A DNA stretch of 64,000 bases. It comes from Brachybacterium epidermidis (GTDB lineage: Bacteria > Actinomycetota > Actinomycetes > Actinomycetales > Dermabacteraceae). The translations under genes were made by a program, and so were the position numbers. Below are positions 27,026 to 35,810 of the stretch, piece by piece. Each line of letters opens with the position of its first letter. The stretch's first letter is position 1. Under the pieces are notes generated by a model. The model had not been told where the DNA came from. It did no database searches and saw nothing but the letters and a program-made list of their open reading frames with translations. The stretch lies in NCBI RefSeq assembly GCF_015209585.1, contig NZ_JADEYR010000004.1, positions 62,001-126,000 of the forward strand, read 5' to 3'.

Positions 27026-27267
27026 ATGCAGGAGCTCACCGATGACCAGCGCTACGCCGCCATCACGGCGAGGGACGCCCGTTCCGACGGCGTGTCCTTC
27101 ACGTGCGTGCGCTCCACCGGCATCTCTGCCGCCCCTCCTGCCCCTCGCGCACCCCGGGCCGCGACCGCGTCGAGTTCGTGCCCAGTGCTGCTGCCGCCGT
27201 GGCGCGCGGCCGGCCGGCCGGCCGGTACCGCGCCCGCATCCGTCCTGCCGAAGGATCCATCACGACC
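27026..27267 (+). pseudogene. Decayed Ada-type methylphosphotriester domain
   Basis: From ATG 27026 the frame reads LTDDQRYAAITARDARSDG...CVRSTGI, the start of the Ada N-terminal zinc domain. The continuation CRPSCPSRTPGRDRVEF, with two zinc cysteines, lies in another frame. One missing base near 27124 would join them (TGI-x-CRPSC). The later CxxC pair (normally GFRPCxRC) is absent: GRPAGRYRAR takes its place. The domain would have been fused to the alkyltransferase that follows in the same frame as CRPSC. It is a broken relict, or carries sequence errors. Confidence 0.6.
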
Positions 27268-27777
27268 ATGCCCGCACCGCTGATGGCCGGCATCCGCCAC
27301 CGCAGGATCGACACGCCCCTGGGCACCTACGTGCTCGCCGCGGGCGACGATGCCCTGATCGGGGTCTGGCGCCAGCAGCAGAAGCACTTCCCGGTGGTTT
27401 CCCAGCTGGGCGATCCCGCCGGCCACACCCACCCCGTTCTCGATGCCGCCGCGACCCAGCTGGGCCAGTACCTGGCCGGTGAGCGCACCGACTTCGAACT
27501 GCCGCTGGCCGCGGTGGGCACCCCGTTCCAGCACCGCGTCTGGGAACAGCTGCAGCGGATCCCGTTCGGAGGCACCACCACCTACGGCCAGATCGCCCGT
27601 TCGGTGGGGAGTCCGCGGGCGGCCCAGGCGGTGGGCGCCGCCGTCGGTTCCAATCCGCTGTCGATCGTGGTCCCCTGCCACCGGGTGCTGGCCTCGAACG
27701 GGGCCCTGACCGGGTATGCGGGTGGCGTGGAGACGAAGCTGGCGCTGCTGCGGCTGGAGGGCGTGCTGGCGGATTGA
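27268..27777 (+). CDS. ogt: Methylated-DNA--protein-cysteine methyltransferase
   Basis: This 169-aa suicide enzyme moves the alkyl group from O6-alkylguanine to its own Cys in SIVVPCHRVLASNGALTGYAGG. The DNA-binding helix region is TPFQHRVWEQLQRIPFGGTTTYGQIA. ATG 27268 is the first start that gives the family length; a GAAGGA lies 14 nt upstream, rather far. The frame continues upstream into the decayed Ada domain, so an ancestral Ada-Ogt fusion is likely. Confidence 0.9.
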   Translation: MPAPLMAGIRHRRIDTPLGTYVLAAGDDALIGVWRQQQKHFPVVSQLGDPAGHTHPVLDAAATQLGQYLAGERTDFELPLAAVGTPFQHRVWEQLQRIPFGGTTTYGQIARSVGSPRAAQAVGAAVGSNPLSIVVPCHRVLASNGALTGYAGGVETKLALLRLEGVLAD

Positions 27778-27866
27778 ACGGCCGCGCCTCGCCGGCGACC
27801 GCCCCGGCAGGGTGTGCGGGCGTGGGGCTCACCCGCTCCACATGATCGCAGTGGCACGATGGCCAG

Positions 27867-29087
27867 ATGACCGATGCGCCGTTCCGATTCCCCGTCGCCG
27901 CCCGCTATGCGGGCATGGAGTCCTCCCCGCTGAAGGACATCTTCTCCCTCGCAGCTCGGGAGAACGTGGTCTCCTTCGCGGGCGGCATCCCGGATCCGCA
28001 GCTGTTCGACCTGTCGCCGATCGCGGAGGCCTACGACTGGGTCCTCACCCATCAGGGCACCCGGGCCCTGCAGTACGGGGTCAGCGAGGGCGAGAGGGAA
28101 CTGCGCGAGCAAGCGGCACGGCGGCTCTCGCGCACGGTGCCCACCGATGCCTCGCAGATCCGCGTCACCTCCGGCTCCCAGGAGGGTCTGTTCGTGATCG
28201 CCCAGGCGATGCTGGAGCCGGGGGACGTGGTGCTGGTGGAGTCCCCCACCTATCTCGCCGCGGTGCAGGCCTTCGCCGTGCACGGCGCCCACATGATCGG
28301 GGTGGACACCGATGAGCACGGCGTGGTGCCCGATGCGCTCGAGGAGGCGATCCGCACCCACCATCCCCGGTTCGTGTACCTGATCCCCACTTTCCAGAAC
28401 CCCACCGGACGCACCATGCCGGTGGAGCGGCGTCAGGCAGTGGCCGAGGTGCTGCTGCGCACCGGCACCCCCCTGGTGGAGGACGACCCCTACGGTGAGC
28501 TGAGCTTCACCGGGAGCACCTGGGCGCCCATCGCCGCCCTGCCGGGGATGAGCGAGCGCACCCTGCTGCTGAACTCGATGAGCAAGCTGATGAGCCCGGG
28601 GGTGCGCATCGGCTGGATGCGCGCCGAGGGGCCCATCCTGGACACCCTGGCCGTGGCGAAGGCGGCGATCTCCATGCAGTCCTCCGTGGTCGACCAGCTG
28701 ACCGTGGCCCGCTACCTGGCCACCGCGGATCTCGACGCGCACGTGGCGCAGGTCAGCGCCGTGTACCGGGAGCGGCGCGATGCGATGGCGCAGGCCCTCG
28801 CGCCACTGCTCCCGGCCGGGGCGCACATCACCCACCCCGACGGCGGGATGTTCCTGTGGGCGGCCCTCGGGAAGGGGTACGACGCCCAGGACATGCTGGC
28901 CGAGGCGGTCGACGCCGGCGTCGCGTACCTGCCGGGCTGGTCCTTCTTCGCGAGCGATCCGGACCGCTCCACGATGCGCCTCAGCTTCGTCACGCACTCC
29001 CCCGAGGTGATCGCGGATGCGATCTCCCGCCTGGGTGAGGTCATCGCGCGGCGGACGGAGTCACTCCAGGGGCACCGAAACCTATAG
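27867..29087 (+). CDS. PLP-dependent aminotransferase (class I/II)
   Basis: This 406-aa fold-type I aminotransferase resembles the LysN/2-aminoadipate and MocR-domain group. VSFAGGIPDPQLF, LQYGVSEGERELREQ, TSGSQEGLFVIAQ, IPTFQNPTGRTM and the PLP-lysine segment LLNSMSKLMSPGVRIGW are present. There is no N-terminal GntR DNA-binding domain, so it should be an enzyme rather than a regulator. Substrate is unknown. CACGAT lies 6 nt before ATG 27867, a weak form of the leaderless layout. Its stop codon TAG forms part of the -10 box of the next gene. Confidence 0.87.
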   Translation: MTDAPFRFPVAARYAGMESSPLKDIFSLAARENVVSFAGGIPDPQLFDLSPIAEAYDWVLTHQGTRALQYGVSEGERELREQAARRLSRTVPTDASQIRVTSGSQEGLFVIAQAMLEPGDVVLVESPTYLAAVQAFAVHGAHMIGVDTDEHGVVPDALEEAIRTHHPRFVYLIPTFQNPTGRTMPVERRQAVAEVLLRTGTPLVEDDPYGELSFTGSTWAPIAALPGMSERTLLLNSMSKLMSPGVRIGWMRAEGPILDTLAVAKAAISMQSSVVDQLTVARYLATADLDAHVAQVSAVYRERRDAMAQALAPLLPAGAHITHPDGGMFLWAALGKGYDAQDMLAEAVDAGVAYLPGWSFFASDPDRSTMRLSFVTHSPEVIADAISRLGEVIARRTESLQGHRNL

Positions 29088-29088
29088 T
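29083..29088 (+). promoter_or_regulatory. Leaderless -10 (TATAGT) of the VanX-like gene
   Basis: TATAGT, with spacer GGGCTC, precedes GTG 29095. It overlaps the stop codon of the aminotransferase gene. Confidence 0.65.
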
Positions 29089-29094
29089 GGGCTC

Positions 29095-29727
29095 GTGCTG
29101 CTCCTCTCAGACCCTCGCCTGCTGGAGATACCGGTGGAGGACACCGGTGAGCCGCTCATCGATCTCACGGATGTCTCCGACCTGAGGATCGATGACCGCA
29201 AGGCCGATCCGGAGGGCGCGTGGCGCAGGCTCCGCCGGAAAGTGGCCGAGCGACTGCTGATCGCGCGCAGGGCGCTTCCCGATCGGTTCGACCTGCTGTT
29301 CATCGAGGGCTACCGCCCTACCGGGCTCCAGAGCCAGTACTTCAGCGAGTATCTGTCCCACCTCATGGCGCAGGATCCCGGCCTGAGCGAGCACGCCGCC
29401 CGCATCGAGGCCAGCAAGTACATCTCGCCGGTCGAGGTCGCCCCGCACCCGTGCGGAGCCGCCGTCGATCTGACACTGACCGAGAACGGCATCGAGGTGG
29501 ACATGGGCACCCCTGTGAACCAGACGCCGGAGGACAGCGCGGGCGCATGCGTCATGAGTGCCGAGAACATCTCTCCGGGCGCCCGACGGGCACGGCAGAT
29601 CCTGACCGAGGCCATGGACGCAGCCGGCTTCGTGAACTACGAGCCGGAATGGTGGCACTGGTCCTACGGCGATCGGATCTGGGCCGCACGCACGGATGCT
29701 CCGTCCGCGCTCTACGCACCCCTCTGA
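29095..29727 (+). CDS. D-Ala-D-Ala dipeptidase, VanX/DdpX family
   Basis: This is a 210-aa zinc metallopeptidase. It shows LLFIEGYRP near residue 68, HPCGAAVDLTL (zinc His and Asp), and NYEPEWWHWSYGDRIWA, with EWWHW giving the catalytic Glu and third zinc ligand. VanX-type enzymes cleave D-Ala-D-Ala; outside vancomycin clusters they recycle wall dipeptides. No vanHA genes are nearby, so resistance is not suggested. No signal peptide is present, so it is cytosolic. The 3' end overlaps the convergent methyltransferase by 16 bases. Confidence 0.88.
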   Translation: MLLLSDPRLLEIPVEDTGEPLIDLTDVSDLRIDDRKADPEGAWRRLRRKVAERLLIARRALPDRFDLLFIEGYRPTGLQSQYFSEYLSHLMAQDPGLSEHAARIEASKYISPVEVAPHPCGAAVDLTLTENGIEVDMGTPVNQTPEDSAGACVMSAENISPGARRARQILTEAMDAAGFVNYEPEWWHWSYGDRIWAARTDAPSALYAPL

Positions 29728-30479
29728 GAACGAGGTCCCCCACCTCCCGAGCGCGCCCGAGGGCGATGCGGGTGCTCCGGTGGCTTCTGCCAGGCGAGCG
29801 TCACGCGGAAGCCCTCGCGGCGCCGCAGCCGCGCACCAGGAAGCACGGCACGGGTGCGCGTGCGCAGTTCCGCGAACCCCATGGCGGGGTCGCGAACGGG
29901 CATGTCGGTGTCGATCGATTCTGCTGTGGCCGGTCGGGGATGCTTGATCAGGCCGATGACGGGGTTCGCCAGAACGTTCAGGGCGTCCCAGGCCGTGTCG
30001 AGGGGCCCGCGCGAGGCGGTGAGCGCCACGACCAGCAGGTGCCCGCCGGGGCGCAGCAGGCCATCAGCCGCGGCGAGAGCGCGTTCCAGGTCCATGTGGT
30101 GGAGCGAGGCCACCATGGTGATGGCGTCGTAGCGGGCGGTCGCGCGGTTGCTGTCACCCGCCCCGCCGCAGGTGATCTCCTCGAAGGACGCCCGGTGGAT
30201 GCGCACCCGTGGGTCGCCCCGAAAACGGGCATCTGCGACCTCGGCCATCATCGGGTCGGGGTCGATGCCGTCCACCCTCGGTATCCGCTCGGCGAGCACT
30301 GCGACCAGGTCACCGCGACCGCAGCCGACGTCGAGCACGGACTCACACCGACTCGGCAGGGCGCGCAGGATCCACCGGTGGAAGTGCTGGTTGTGGTCCC
30401 ACGGGTGACGGTCGTTCAGCCGCTTCAGCGACCGGACGGCACCGCGGATCAACGGATTCGGGGTGGTGCGGAGGTCCAT
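29712..30479 (-). CDS. Class I SAM-dependent methyltransferase
   Basis: This is a 255-aa protein. The SAM motif I is VLDVGCGRGDLV, followed by VDGIDPD and LRPGGHLLVVAL. A His-rich segment (HPWDHNQHFHRW) comes before the fold, and the C terminus is basic. The substrate is unknown; it resembles the small-molecule methyltransferases of the UbiE type. ATG 30479 has GAGGAGAGG upstream, 11 bases after the stop of the membrane protein, so it is the last gene of an ABC transporter operon. Confidence 0.82.
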   Translation of the reverse strand: MDLRTTPNPLIRGAVRSLKRLNDRHPWDHNQHFHRWILRALPSRCESVLDVGCGRGDLVAVLAERIPRVDGIDPDPMMAEVADARFRGDPRVRIHRASFEEITCGGAGDSNRATARYDAITMVASLHHMDLERALAAADGLLRPGGHLLVVALTASRGPLDTAWDALNVLANPVIGLIKHPRPATAESIDTDMPVRDPAMGFAELRTRTRAVLPGARLRRREGFRVTLAWQKPPEHPHRPRARSGGGGPRSQRGA

Positions 30480-30490
30480 CGCCTCTCCTC

Positions 30491-32053
30491 TCAGCTGCGC
30501 AGCTCGCGGAAGCGGGAGCGGGTCATCAGCACGATCCCCAGCACCAGCAGCACGACACCGAGCAGCAGCCACAGCGCGCCCATCGTCCCTCCCACCGCCA
30601 GCAGCCCGCCTGCCATCAGGGCCAGCAGGATCGCGTCGGACTGCCACACCAGCATCGGGAACACCGAGAGGTCGCCCTGCGCAGTGGGCATCGGGGTGGC
30701 CAGCTGCAGCGGCATCGGCCCCTTGGCGGCGGCATGCACCCGCAGCGCCACCAGCACGGGTGCCAGCGCCACCGGCACCAGCACAGCCGCCGGCACCGCA
30801 GCGCCTCCGCCCCCATCACTGCCGACAGCAGCGCCGGTCGACCACAGGGACACCACTCCTCCCAGGGCGCCCACCGCCCCGAGCAGCAGCGTCGGCGCGA
30901 GGAAGTGCAGCACGGCCTGCACCGCCGCGCTCTGCCCCAGCAGCGCCGGCGCGCCGAGAGTGTGGACGGCATGCCGGATGCCGTCGACGAAGGAGCTGCT
31001 GGCGGCCCAGGCGCCGAGCGTGCCGACGGCGATCGCGGTCCAGGCCAGCGGCCCGGTCCCCAGCAGACCCCAGCCGAGTGCGCAGGCCGACAGACCCGCA
31101 CCGAGCACGCCGATCACCGAGCGCTCCGGGGTGCGCAGCCAGGCGACGGCGTCGCGTCGGGCGTAGAGCAGGACCATGGGTCCCCCTCCTATCGCGGGCA
31201 GGCGACGACCGGTGCTGGCCCGCGCCCGGAAGGTGCCGGCGGCCGCGGTGAGGTCCCCGGTGGTGGCGGAGGTGGAGGCCGTCTCCCAGCGCATCGCCTG
31301 CTCCAGCAGCACTGCGCCGCGCAGCCGGTCCAGGCCCGGCACGCAGGCCGCGACCGCGAGGGTTCCGATGGCGATCAGCCCGATCGCCCAGGCTGCGGAG
31401 TCACCGCCCGCCAGTGGGTAGGCGGCGCCGGGGCCGATGGGGACGGGCACCGCCGCGCACAGCACACCCAGCAGGGCGAGCACGACCGCCAGGATCCGCC
31501 GCGGGGTGCCCCTCAGCAGCTCCCCCAGGAACCAGCAGGCGCCCTGCAGCAGACCGGTCCCCACGGATGCGAGCAGGAACCAGGCTGCTGCCTGCAGGTC
31601 AGTGCGCCCCACCGTGAGCAGGGTGATGCCGATGAGCGCAGCCACGGTGGTGCACCCCGTCACCGGCACCAGCACAGAGCGCACGAACGGCCGCCACAGC
31701 ACGGCACGGCGACGGATCGGTCCTGCCGCAAGGGTGGTGGTGAAGAACGGCGCCAGCAGCGCCGGGCCGCGCACGGCCCCGACCAGCAGGAGCGCAGCCG
31801 CTGCCATCAGCGCCACCGCAGTGGCCGTCCTCGGGGCGGCATCGGCAAGCAGCACGGGGACCACGTCCGGCCGGGCCAGTCCCATGCCGATCGCCCTCAG
31901 CACGGGGATGACCAGCACCGCGATGCTCAGCACCACCAGGTAGACCAGGTAGGCGATGTCGGTGCGGCTACGGGCCCCTCGGCGGGAGGCCCAGATGCTG
32001 CGGATCGCCTCCAGCGAGGCCCGCTGCTCGCGCTTGTCGACGGCGGAGCTCAC
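30491..32053 (-). CDS. Polytopic membrane protein, probable ABC transporter permease
   Basis: This is a 520-aa protein with about twelve hydrophobic segments and a short soluble region near residues 240-290. No solute-carrier signature was recognised. It starts at GTG 32053, overlapping the ABC ATPase stop (GTGA), and so should be the membrane partner of that ATPase. Proteins of this shape paired with small ABC ATPases are common in actinobacteria and largely uncharacterised. Confidence 0.75.
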   Translation of the reverse strand: MSSAVDKREQRASLEAIRSIWASRRGARSRTDIAYLVYLVVLSIAVLVIPVLRAIGMGLARPDVVPVLLADAAPRTATAVALMAAAALLLVGAVRGPALLAPFFTTTLAAGPIRRRAVLWRPFVRSVLVPVTGCTTVAALIGITLLTVGRTDLQAAAWFLLASVGTGLLQGACWFLGELLRGTPRRILAVVLALLGVLCAAVPVPIGPGAAYPLAGGDSAAWAIGLIAIGTLAVAACVPGLDRLRGAVLLEQAMRWETASTSATTGDLTAAAGTFRARASTGRRLPAIGGGPMVLLYARRDAVAWLRTPERSVIGVLGAGLSACALGWGLLGTGPLAWTAIAVGTLGAWAASSSFVDGIRHAVHTLGAPALLGQSAAVQAVLHFLAPTLLLGAVGALGGVVSLWSTGAAVGSDGGGGAAVPAAVLVPVALAPVLVALRVHAAAKGPMPLQLATPMPTAQGDLSVFPMLVWQSDAILLALMAGGLLAVGGTMGALWLLLGVVLLVLGIVLMTRSRFRELRS

Positions 32054-32715
32054 TCCTGGATCTCCAGCACCTCGGTGGCCAGCTCCTGCACCAGGCGCGG
32101 GCTGTGACTGGCGATCACCAGCGCGGCGCCGTCCTGTGCACGCCGCTGCAGAGCACCCATCACCAGTCCCAGGCGATCAGGATCCAGCCTCTGCTCGGGT
32201 TCGTCCAGCACCAGCACGTCGAAGGGGCGCGCCAGCGTGAGGGCGATGGCGACCAGCTGGCTCTGCCCGCTGGAGAGCTCATGGGGGTACCGGGCGCCGA
32301 GCTGCGCGATGCCCAGCTCCGCCAGCTGCTCCTCGGACCGGGTGCTCGCGTCCTTCGCCCGCACACCCCAGGTCGCGGCGATGAACTGCAGGTGCTCGGC
32401 GATGGTGAGGTCCCGGGCTGTCTGCGGGGGGCCGATCAGCGCGGCGAGGCTGCGGCGGAAAGAGCGGTCCCGGTCATCCGGCACCCGGCCCCGGACCAGC
32501 ACCTGCCCGGAGGTGCGCTCGAGGATCCGGGCGATGGTGCGCAGCAGCGGCGTCGTCCCGGCGCCGTTCGGCCCGGTCACGGCGAGGATCCCGCCGGGAT
32601 CGACCGATCCGGTGGCCTCCACCAGCAGCACCGCGCCGTCGAACACCACACCGACCTGGTCGATCAGCACGGCAGGTCCGTCAGGGCGGGCGGCGTCGGG
32701 GTTGGGTGGGGTCAT
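32050..32715 (-). CDS. ABC transporter ATP-binding protein with altered Walker A
   Basis: This 221-aa ATPase has the signature LSSGQSQLVAIALTLA, Walker B VLVLDEPEQRLD, and a switch His in IASHSPRL. The Walker A loop reads GPNGAGTTPLL instead of GxxGxGKT/S: the catalytic Lys is Thr and the following Thr/Ser is Pro. ATG 32715 (MTPPNPDAARPDG) has TGGAAT 6 nt upstream; longer in-frame starts give no better site. It opens an operon with the membrane protein and methyltransferase. Confidence 0.85.
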   Translation of the reverse strand: MTPPNPDAARPDGPAVLIDQVGVVFDGAVLLVEATGSVDPGGILAVTGPNGAGTTPLLRTIARILERTSGQVLVRGRVPDDRDRSFRRSLAALIGPPQTARDLTIAEHLQFIAATWGVRAKDASTRSEEQLAELGIAQLGARYPHELSSGQSQLVAIALTLARPFDVLVLDEPEQRLDPDRLGLVMGALQRRAQDGAALVIASHSPRLVQELATEVLEIQE

Positions 32716-32721
32716 GGTCCC

Positions 32722-32727
32722 ATTCCA
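32722..32727 (-). promoter_or_regulatory. Possible leaderless -10 (TGGAAT) of the ABC operon
   Basis: TGGAAT with spacer GGGACC ends 6 nt before ATG 32715. It deviates from TANNNT at the second base. Confidence 0.45.
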
Positions 32728-33029
32728 CCCCATTCGGTCCACGGAGCGATCCGACCTCGGTCGACACATTCCCGACCGAGGTCGACAGCCCCCAGGGGGG
32801 TGCATGCGCACTCAGAAATGTCACCCTCTGGATTTCACGTCAGAAACATGGGATGATGATGACGCTCCGTCACAAGTGTCGTCGGCCTGAACACGCAGGT
32901 CGACAGACATTCGCGCCATCCCGCCCTGTCTCCCCGCCCCATGGGCCGCCCGCAGGAGCCCGATCGGCCGCCCCGGACCCAGCAGCCGGAGTGCCGACGG
33001 AGCGTTCGTCCCTTCGAGGAGGTTCTCTC

Positions 33030-33581
33030 GTGCCCGCAGCAACCACCGCCGCCCGTCAGCCCATCGACACCCCCTCCCTCGAGGTGGGGTCGGTCCTCGC
33101 TCATCCCGTGCACGGACCCGTGCGCGTGCTCTCCGTGCGCAAGCGCCGTGTGCGCGGGACACCCACGACCTACGTCGAGCTGGAGGTGGTGGGCGAGGAC
33201 ATGCGGATCTCGGTCGCGCTGGGACGCTCCGTGGACGTGGGGCTGCGCAGCCTGCTGGCGGAGGACCAGATCCTGGAGGTGCTCGATCAGCTCGCCCAGC
33301 CGTCCCCGCCCCCGCCGACACGCAAGGAGACCTGGGCCCGTCGGATGAAGCAGCTCGAGATGCGGGCACAGTCGCGCTCGCTCACGGAGCGCGTGGGCGT
33401 GGTGCGCCAGATCCTGCGCGAATCTGGCGCGACGCCTTCGAGCCTGTCCGAGCGTCGCCTGCTGCGCTCCGCGCTCACCCCTCTGGCAGCCGAGATCGCG
33501 ATCGCCCGCGGCATCGACATCGAATCAGCCCGCGAGCTCATGATCGACGCCGCTCTTCCGGAGCATACTCAGGCCGCCTGA
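33030..33581 (+). CDS. CarD-family RNA polymerase-binding protein, paralogue
   Basis: This is a 183-aa protein. GTG 33030 has GAGGAGG 7 nt upstream. The N-terminal part (LEVGSVLAHPVHGPVRVLSV, TYVELEVVGEDMRISVALGRS, VGLRSLLAEDQILEVLDQL) matches the RNA polymerase-interacting domain of CarD. The helical C-terminal part (WARRMKQLEMRAQSRSLTERVGVVRQIL, LSERRLLRSAL) matches CarD's DNA-binding half. The true carD is at 48212. The paralogue has a 20-residue N-terminal extension. It may act as an alternative initiation factor; the target promoters are unknown. It is flanked by unrelated genes. Confidence 0.8.
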   Translation: MPAATTAARQPIDTPSLEVGSVLAHPVHGPVRVLSVRKRRVRGTPTTYVELEVVGEDMRISVALGRSVDVGLRSLLAEDQILEVLDQLAQPSPPPPTRKETWARRMKQLEMRAQSRSLTERVGVVRQILRESGATPSSLSERRLLRSALTPLAAEIAIARGIDIESARELMIDAALPEHTQAA

Positions 33582-33654
33582 GCGCACCGCCGGAGACCTG
33601 CACCCGGGCTTCCCGGCCCCCCCACGTCCCGCATTCGCCCGGTGCCCTCGTTCC

Positions 33655-34992
33655 TCAGGGAGCGGGCCCATCGCCCTTCCCCGGAGCCCTCCCCCGCCCC
33701 GGCGGAGTGGCCCGCGGCAGCACCCGGGCCAGCTGCGCCGCTCCGCCCAGGCACAGCGCACCGGTGACTGCGGCCGCGGCGGTCATCGGTGCCACCAGCA
33801 CGATCCCCGCCACCAGCAGCGGCGCCACCAGTCCGCCGGCACCCATCATGGTGTTCCACCAGGACAGGTAGCGGGTGCGGCCGTGCACCGGGGACACGTC
33901 GATGCCCAGGGTCATCACGATGCCCGATCCCAGCCCGTTGCCCAGGGCGATCAGCATGCTGGGCAGCAGCAGTGCCAGCAGTGCCGTGGTGTGCCCGCCG
34001 CCCACCGCAGCGCCACCGGCGACCGCCAGGGCGAGGTAGCCGATGCCCATGAGCCCGGCACACGGCACGGCCACGGCCGCCCGGCCGAAGCGGTCCATCA
34101 GCACCCCAGCGGGGATCACCAGCAGGATTTCCACCACGGCCGAGACCCCGAACACGATCGAGATCCACATGGCGTCCAGTCCCAGACGCTCCCCCAGCAG
34201 CGGGAGGATCACGGGATTGTTCACCCGTGCCATCATCACCGGCGCGATCCCCACGCACACCAGCAGCATCCGCGTCAGCACGGCGCGGGTGAGGCGGATC
34301 CGGGTGGGGCTGCGCGGGACGTGCTCGCGATGACGGCGCACGGGTGCGCTGCGCCTCTCACCGGCGGGCAGGAACACGGCCACCATCACGGTCGCGGCCA
34401 GGGTCATCACTGCGTACAGCAGGAACACCCCGGTCATGGATCCTGCGGCGAGCACCGCCGCGCCGCCGAGGGGGCCGATCACCTGGCCCACCCGGATCAT
34501 GCCGCCGAACATCGTCATCCCGCGGGCCCGCATCGAGGCGGGCAGCGCGGTGCCCAGGTACGACTGCCTGCCCAGCATCCACACCTGGGAGCAGCCGGCC
34601 ATCACCACCAGCATCCCGATCAGGGTGGCCCTGTGCGCGATTCCGCCGGTGCCCTCCAGCGCCGGGGTGAGCACGAGATACGCCGCCAGGCTCGCCAGCA
34701 CCAGGAGCCCGCCGGAGGCCACCAGTGCGGTCCTGGCCCCGACCCTCCCGATCAGCCTGCCGGAGGGGATGGGCCCCAGGAACGCCGCCAGCCCGAACAC
34801 CACTGTGAGGGAGGCGGCCTGCGCCTCGCTGAAGTCCAGGCGCAGGGCCAGCAGGGTGACCACGGGCATCAGGGCCGCCTGCCCGATGAACTGCAGCAGG
34901 GTGGGGACGTAGATCGAGGGTGCCAGTGCCCGGATCACCTGGGACGCGCTGCGTCCGGGCTGCTCCTGGGCAGTGGCGGGCGGCTCGGTCAC
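33655..34992 (-). CDS. MFS transporter
   Basis: This is a 445-aa major facilitator protein with 12 predicted hydrophobic segments. The central loop contains RRSAPVRRHREHVPRSP. The A-motif-like loop PSGRLIGRVGART follows TM2 and VLMDRFGRAAVAVP follows TM8. It resembles drug/metabolite exporters, but no substrate can be inferred. GTG 34992 is preceded by GAGACT and a 6-nt spacer. Confidence 0.88.
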   Translation of the reverse strand: MTEPPATAQEQPGRSASQVIRALAPSIYVPTLLQFIGQAALMPVVTLLALRLDFSEAQAASLTVVFGLAAFLGPIPSGRLIGRVGARTALVASGGLLVLASLAAYLVLTPALEGTGGIAHRATLIGMLVVMAGCSQVWMLGRQSYLGTALPASMRARGMTMFGGMIRVGQVIGPLGGAAVLAAGSMTGVFLLYAVMTLAATVMVAVFLPAGERRSAPVRRHREHVPRSPTRIRLTRAVLTRMLLVCVGIAPVMMARVNNPVILPLLGERLGLDAMWISIVFGVSAVVEILLVIPAGVLMDRFGRAAVAVPCAGLMGIGYLALAVAGGAAVGGGHTTALLALLLPSMLIALGNGLGSGIVMTLGIDVSPVHGRTRYLSWWNTMMGAGGLVAPLLVAGIVLVAPMTAAAAVTGALCLGGAAQLARVLPRATPPGRGRAPGKGDGPAP

Positions 34993-34998
34993 CGATCG

Positions 34999-35004
34999 AG
35001 TCTC
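34999..35004 (-). promoter_or_regulatory. Possible leaderless -10 (GAGACT) of the MFS gene
   Basis: GAGACT with spacer CGATCG precedes GTG 34992. The AGACT-CGATC stretch is the same as before selD. Confidence 0.45.
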
Positions 35005-35158
35005 CCACCGGTCACCCGGCCCACCAAAAACGTCGGCACCTCTGCTGGACGGCAGTACCGGCAGATCTCCCCATGGCCACCAGCGGTCGCCCCGTGGTCA
35101 CCCGCGGCCGCCCCGTGGTGGCCTGCGGGCGGGCAGCGCACACCGCCCAGCAGACGGA

Positions 35159-35164
35159 TACATT
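35159..35164 (+). promoter_or_regulatory. Leaderless -10 (TACATT) of the NAD(P)-binding protein gene
   Basis: TACATT with the 6-nt spacer GGCCCG precedes ATG 35171. Confidence 0.65.
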
Positions 35165-35170
35165 GGCCCG

Positions 35171-35791
35171 ATGGCACAGCAGACCCTCACCGTGATCGGA
35201 GCCGACGACCCCCTGGGCGAGGCCGTGGTGCGCGAGGCCCTGGTGCGGGGCCTGCGCGTGCGTGCCACCGCACCGCTGCCGCGTCGGGTGCCCCGCCTCT
35301 CGCCCGAACTGGAGGTCCTGCGCGCCGAGAGCGGCAGCCAGGAGGATCTGGAACCCGCCGTGCGCGGCGCGGACGGCGTGGTCCTGGCACTCACCCCGCA
35401 GCTGGTGCACGATGCGACGATGCTGGCCACCGATGCGGCGATCGCCGCCGTGCGGGCCATGCGGGCCGTCGGCGCCCAGCGCCTGGTCGGGGTCTCCAGC
35501 ACGGAGCTGTCCGACTCGTCACGCCTGTGGGGCCCACTGCGGCGGCGCCTGCACCATGGTGGGCTGCAGGATCTGCGCCGCCTGGAACGACTGCTGGCGG
35601 GCAGCGGACTGGACTGGACCGTGCTGCGCGCAGGCCGCACCACGGACCTGCTGGGCACCCGGGAGCAGGTGGTGGGATCCGCACTGGAGCAGGGCGATCG
35701 GACGCTGCCCCGGGAGGATCTGGCGCGTGCGCTGGTGGATCAGGCCCTCGCAGAGGGCAGGGAGCCGCGCATCCTCACCGTCACCGCCTGA
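35171..35791 (+). CDS. NAD(P)-binding protein, NmrA/SDR-like
   Basis: This is a 206-aa Rossmann-fold protein. TLTVIGADDPLGEAVVREAL replaces the usual GxxGxxG loop, and ADGVVLALTP and RLVGVSSTEL follow, as in atypical short-chain dehydrogenases. A Tyr-x-x-x-Lys pair is not seen, so it may be a redox sensor or a non-catalytic binder. ATG 35171 is set by the -10 element; longer in-frame starts upstream have no support. It converges with the SRPBCC gene. Confidence 0.75.
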   Translation: MAQQTLTVIGADDPLGEAVVREALVRGLRVRATAPLPRRVPRLSPELEVLRAESGSQEDLEPAVRGADGVVLALTPQLVHDATMLATDAAIAAVRAMRAVGAQRLVGVSSTELSDSSRLWGPLRRRLHHGGLQDLRRLERLLAGSGLDWTVLRAGRTTDLLGTREQVVGSALEQGDRTLPREDLARALVDQALAEGREPRILTVTA

Positions 35792-35810
35792 ACTGCGGCC
35801 CCAGGGGGGC

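Noticed and set aside
29095-29727. Vancomycin-resistance gene cluster
   Set aside because: The VanX-like dipeptidase stands alone; no vanH, vanA-type ligase or vanRS genes are near.
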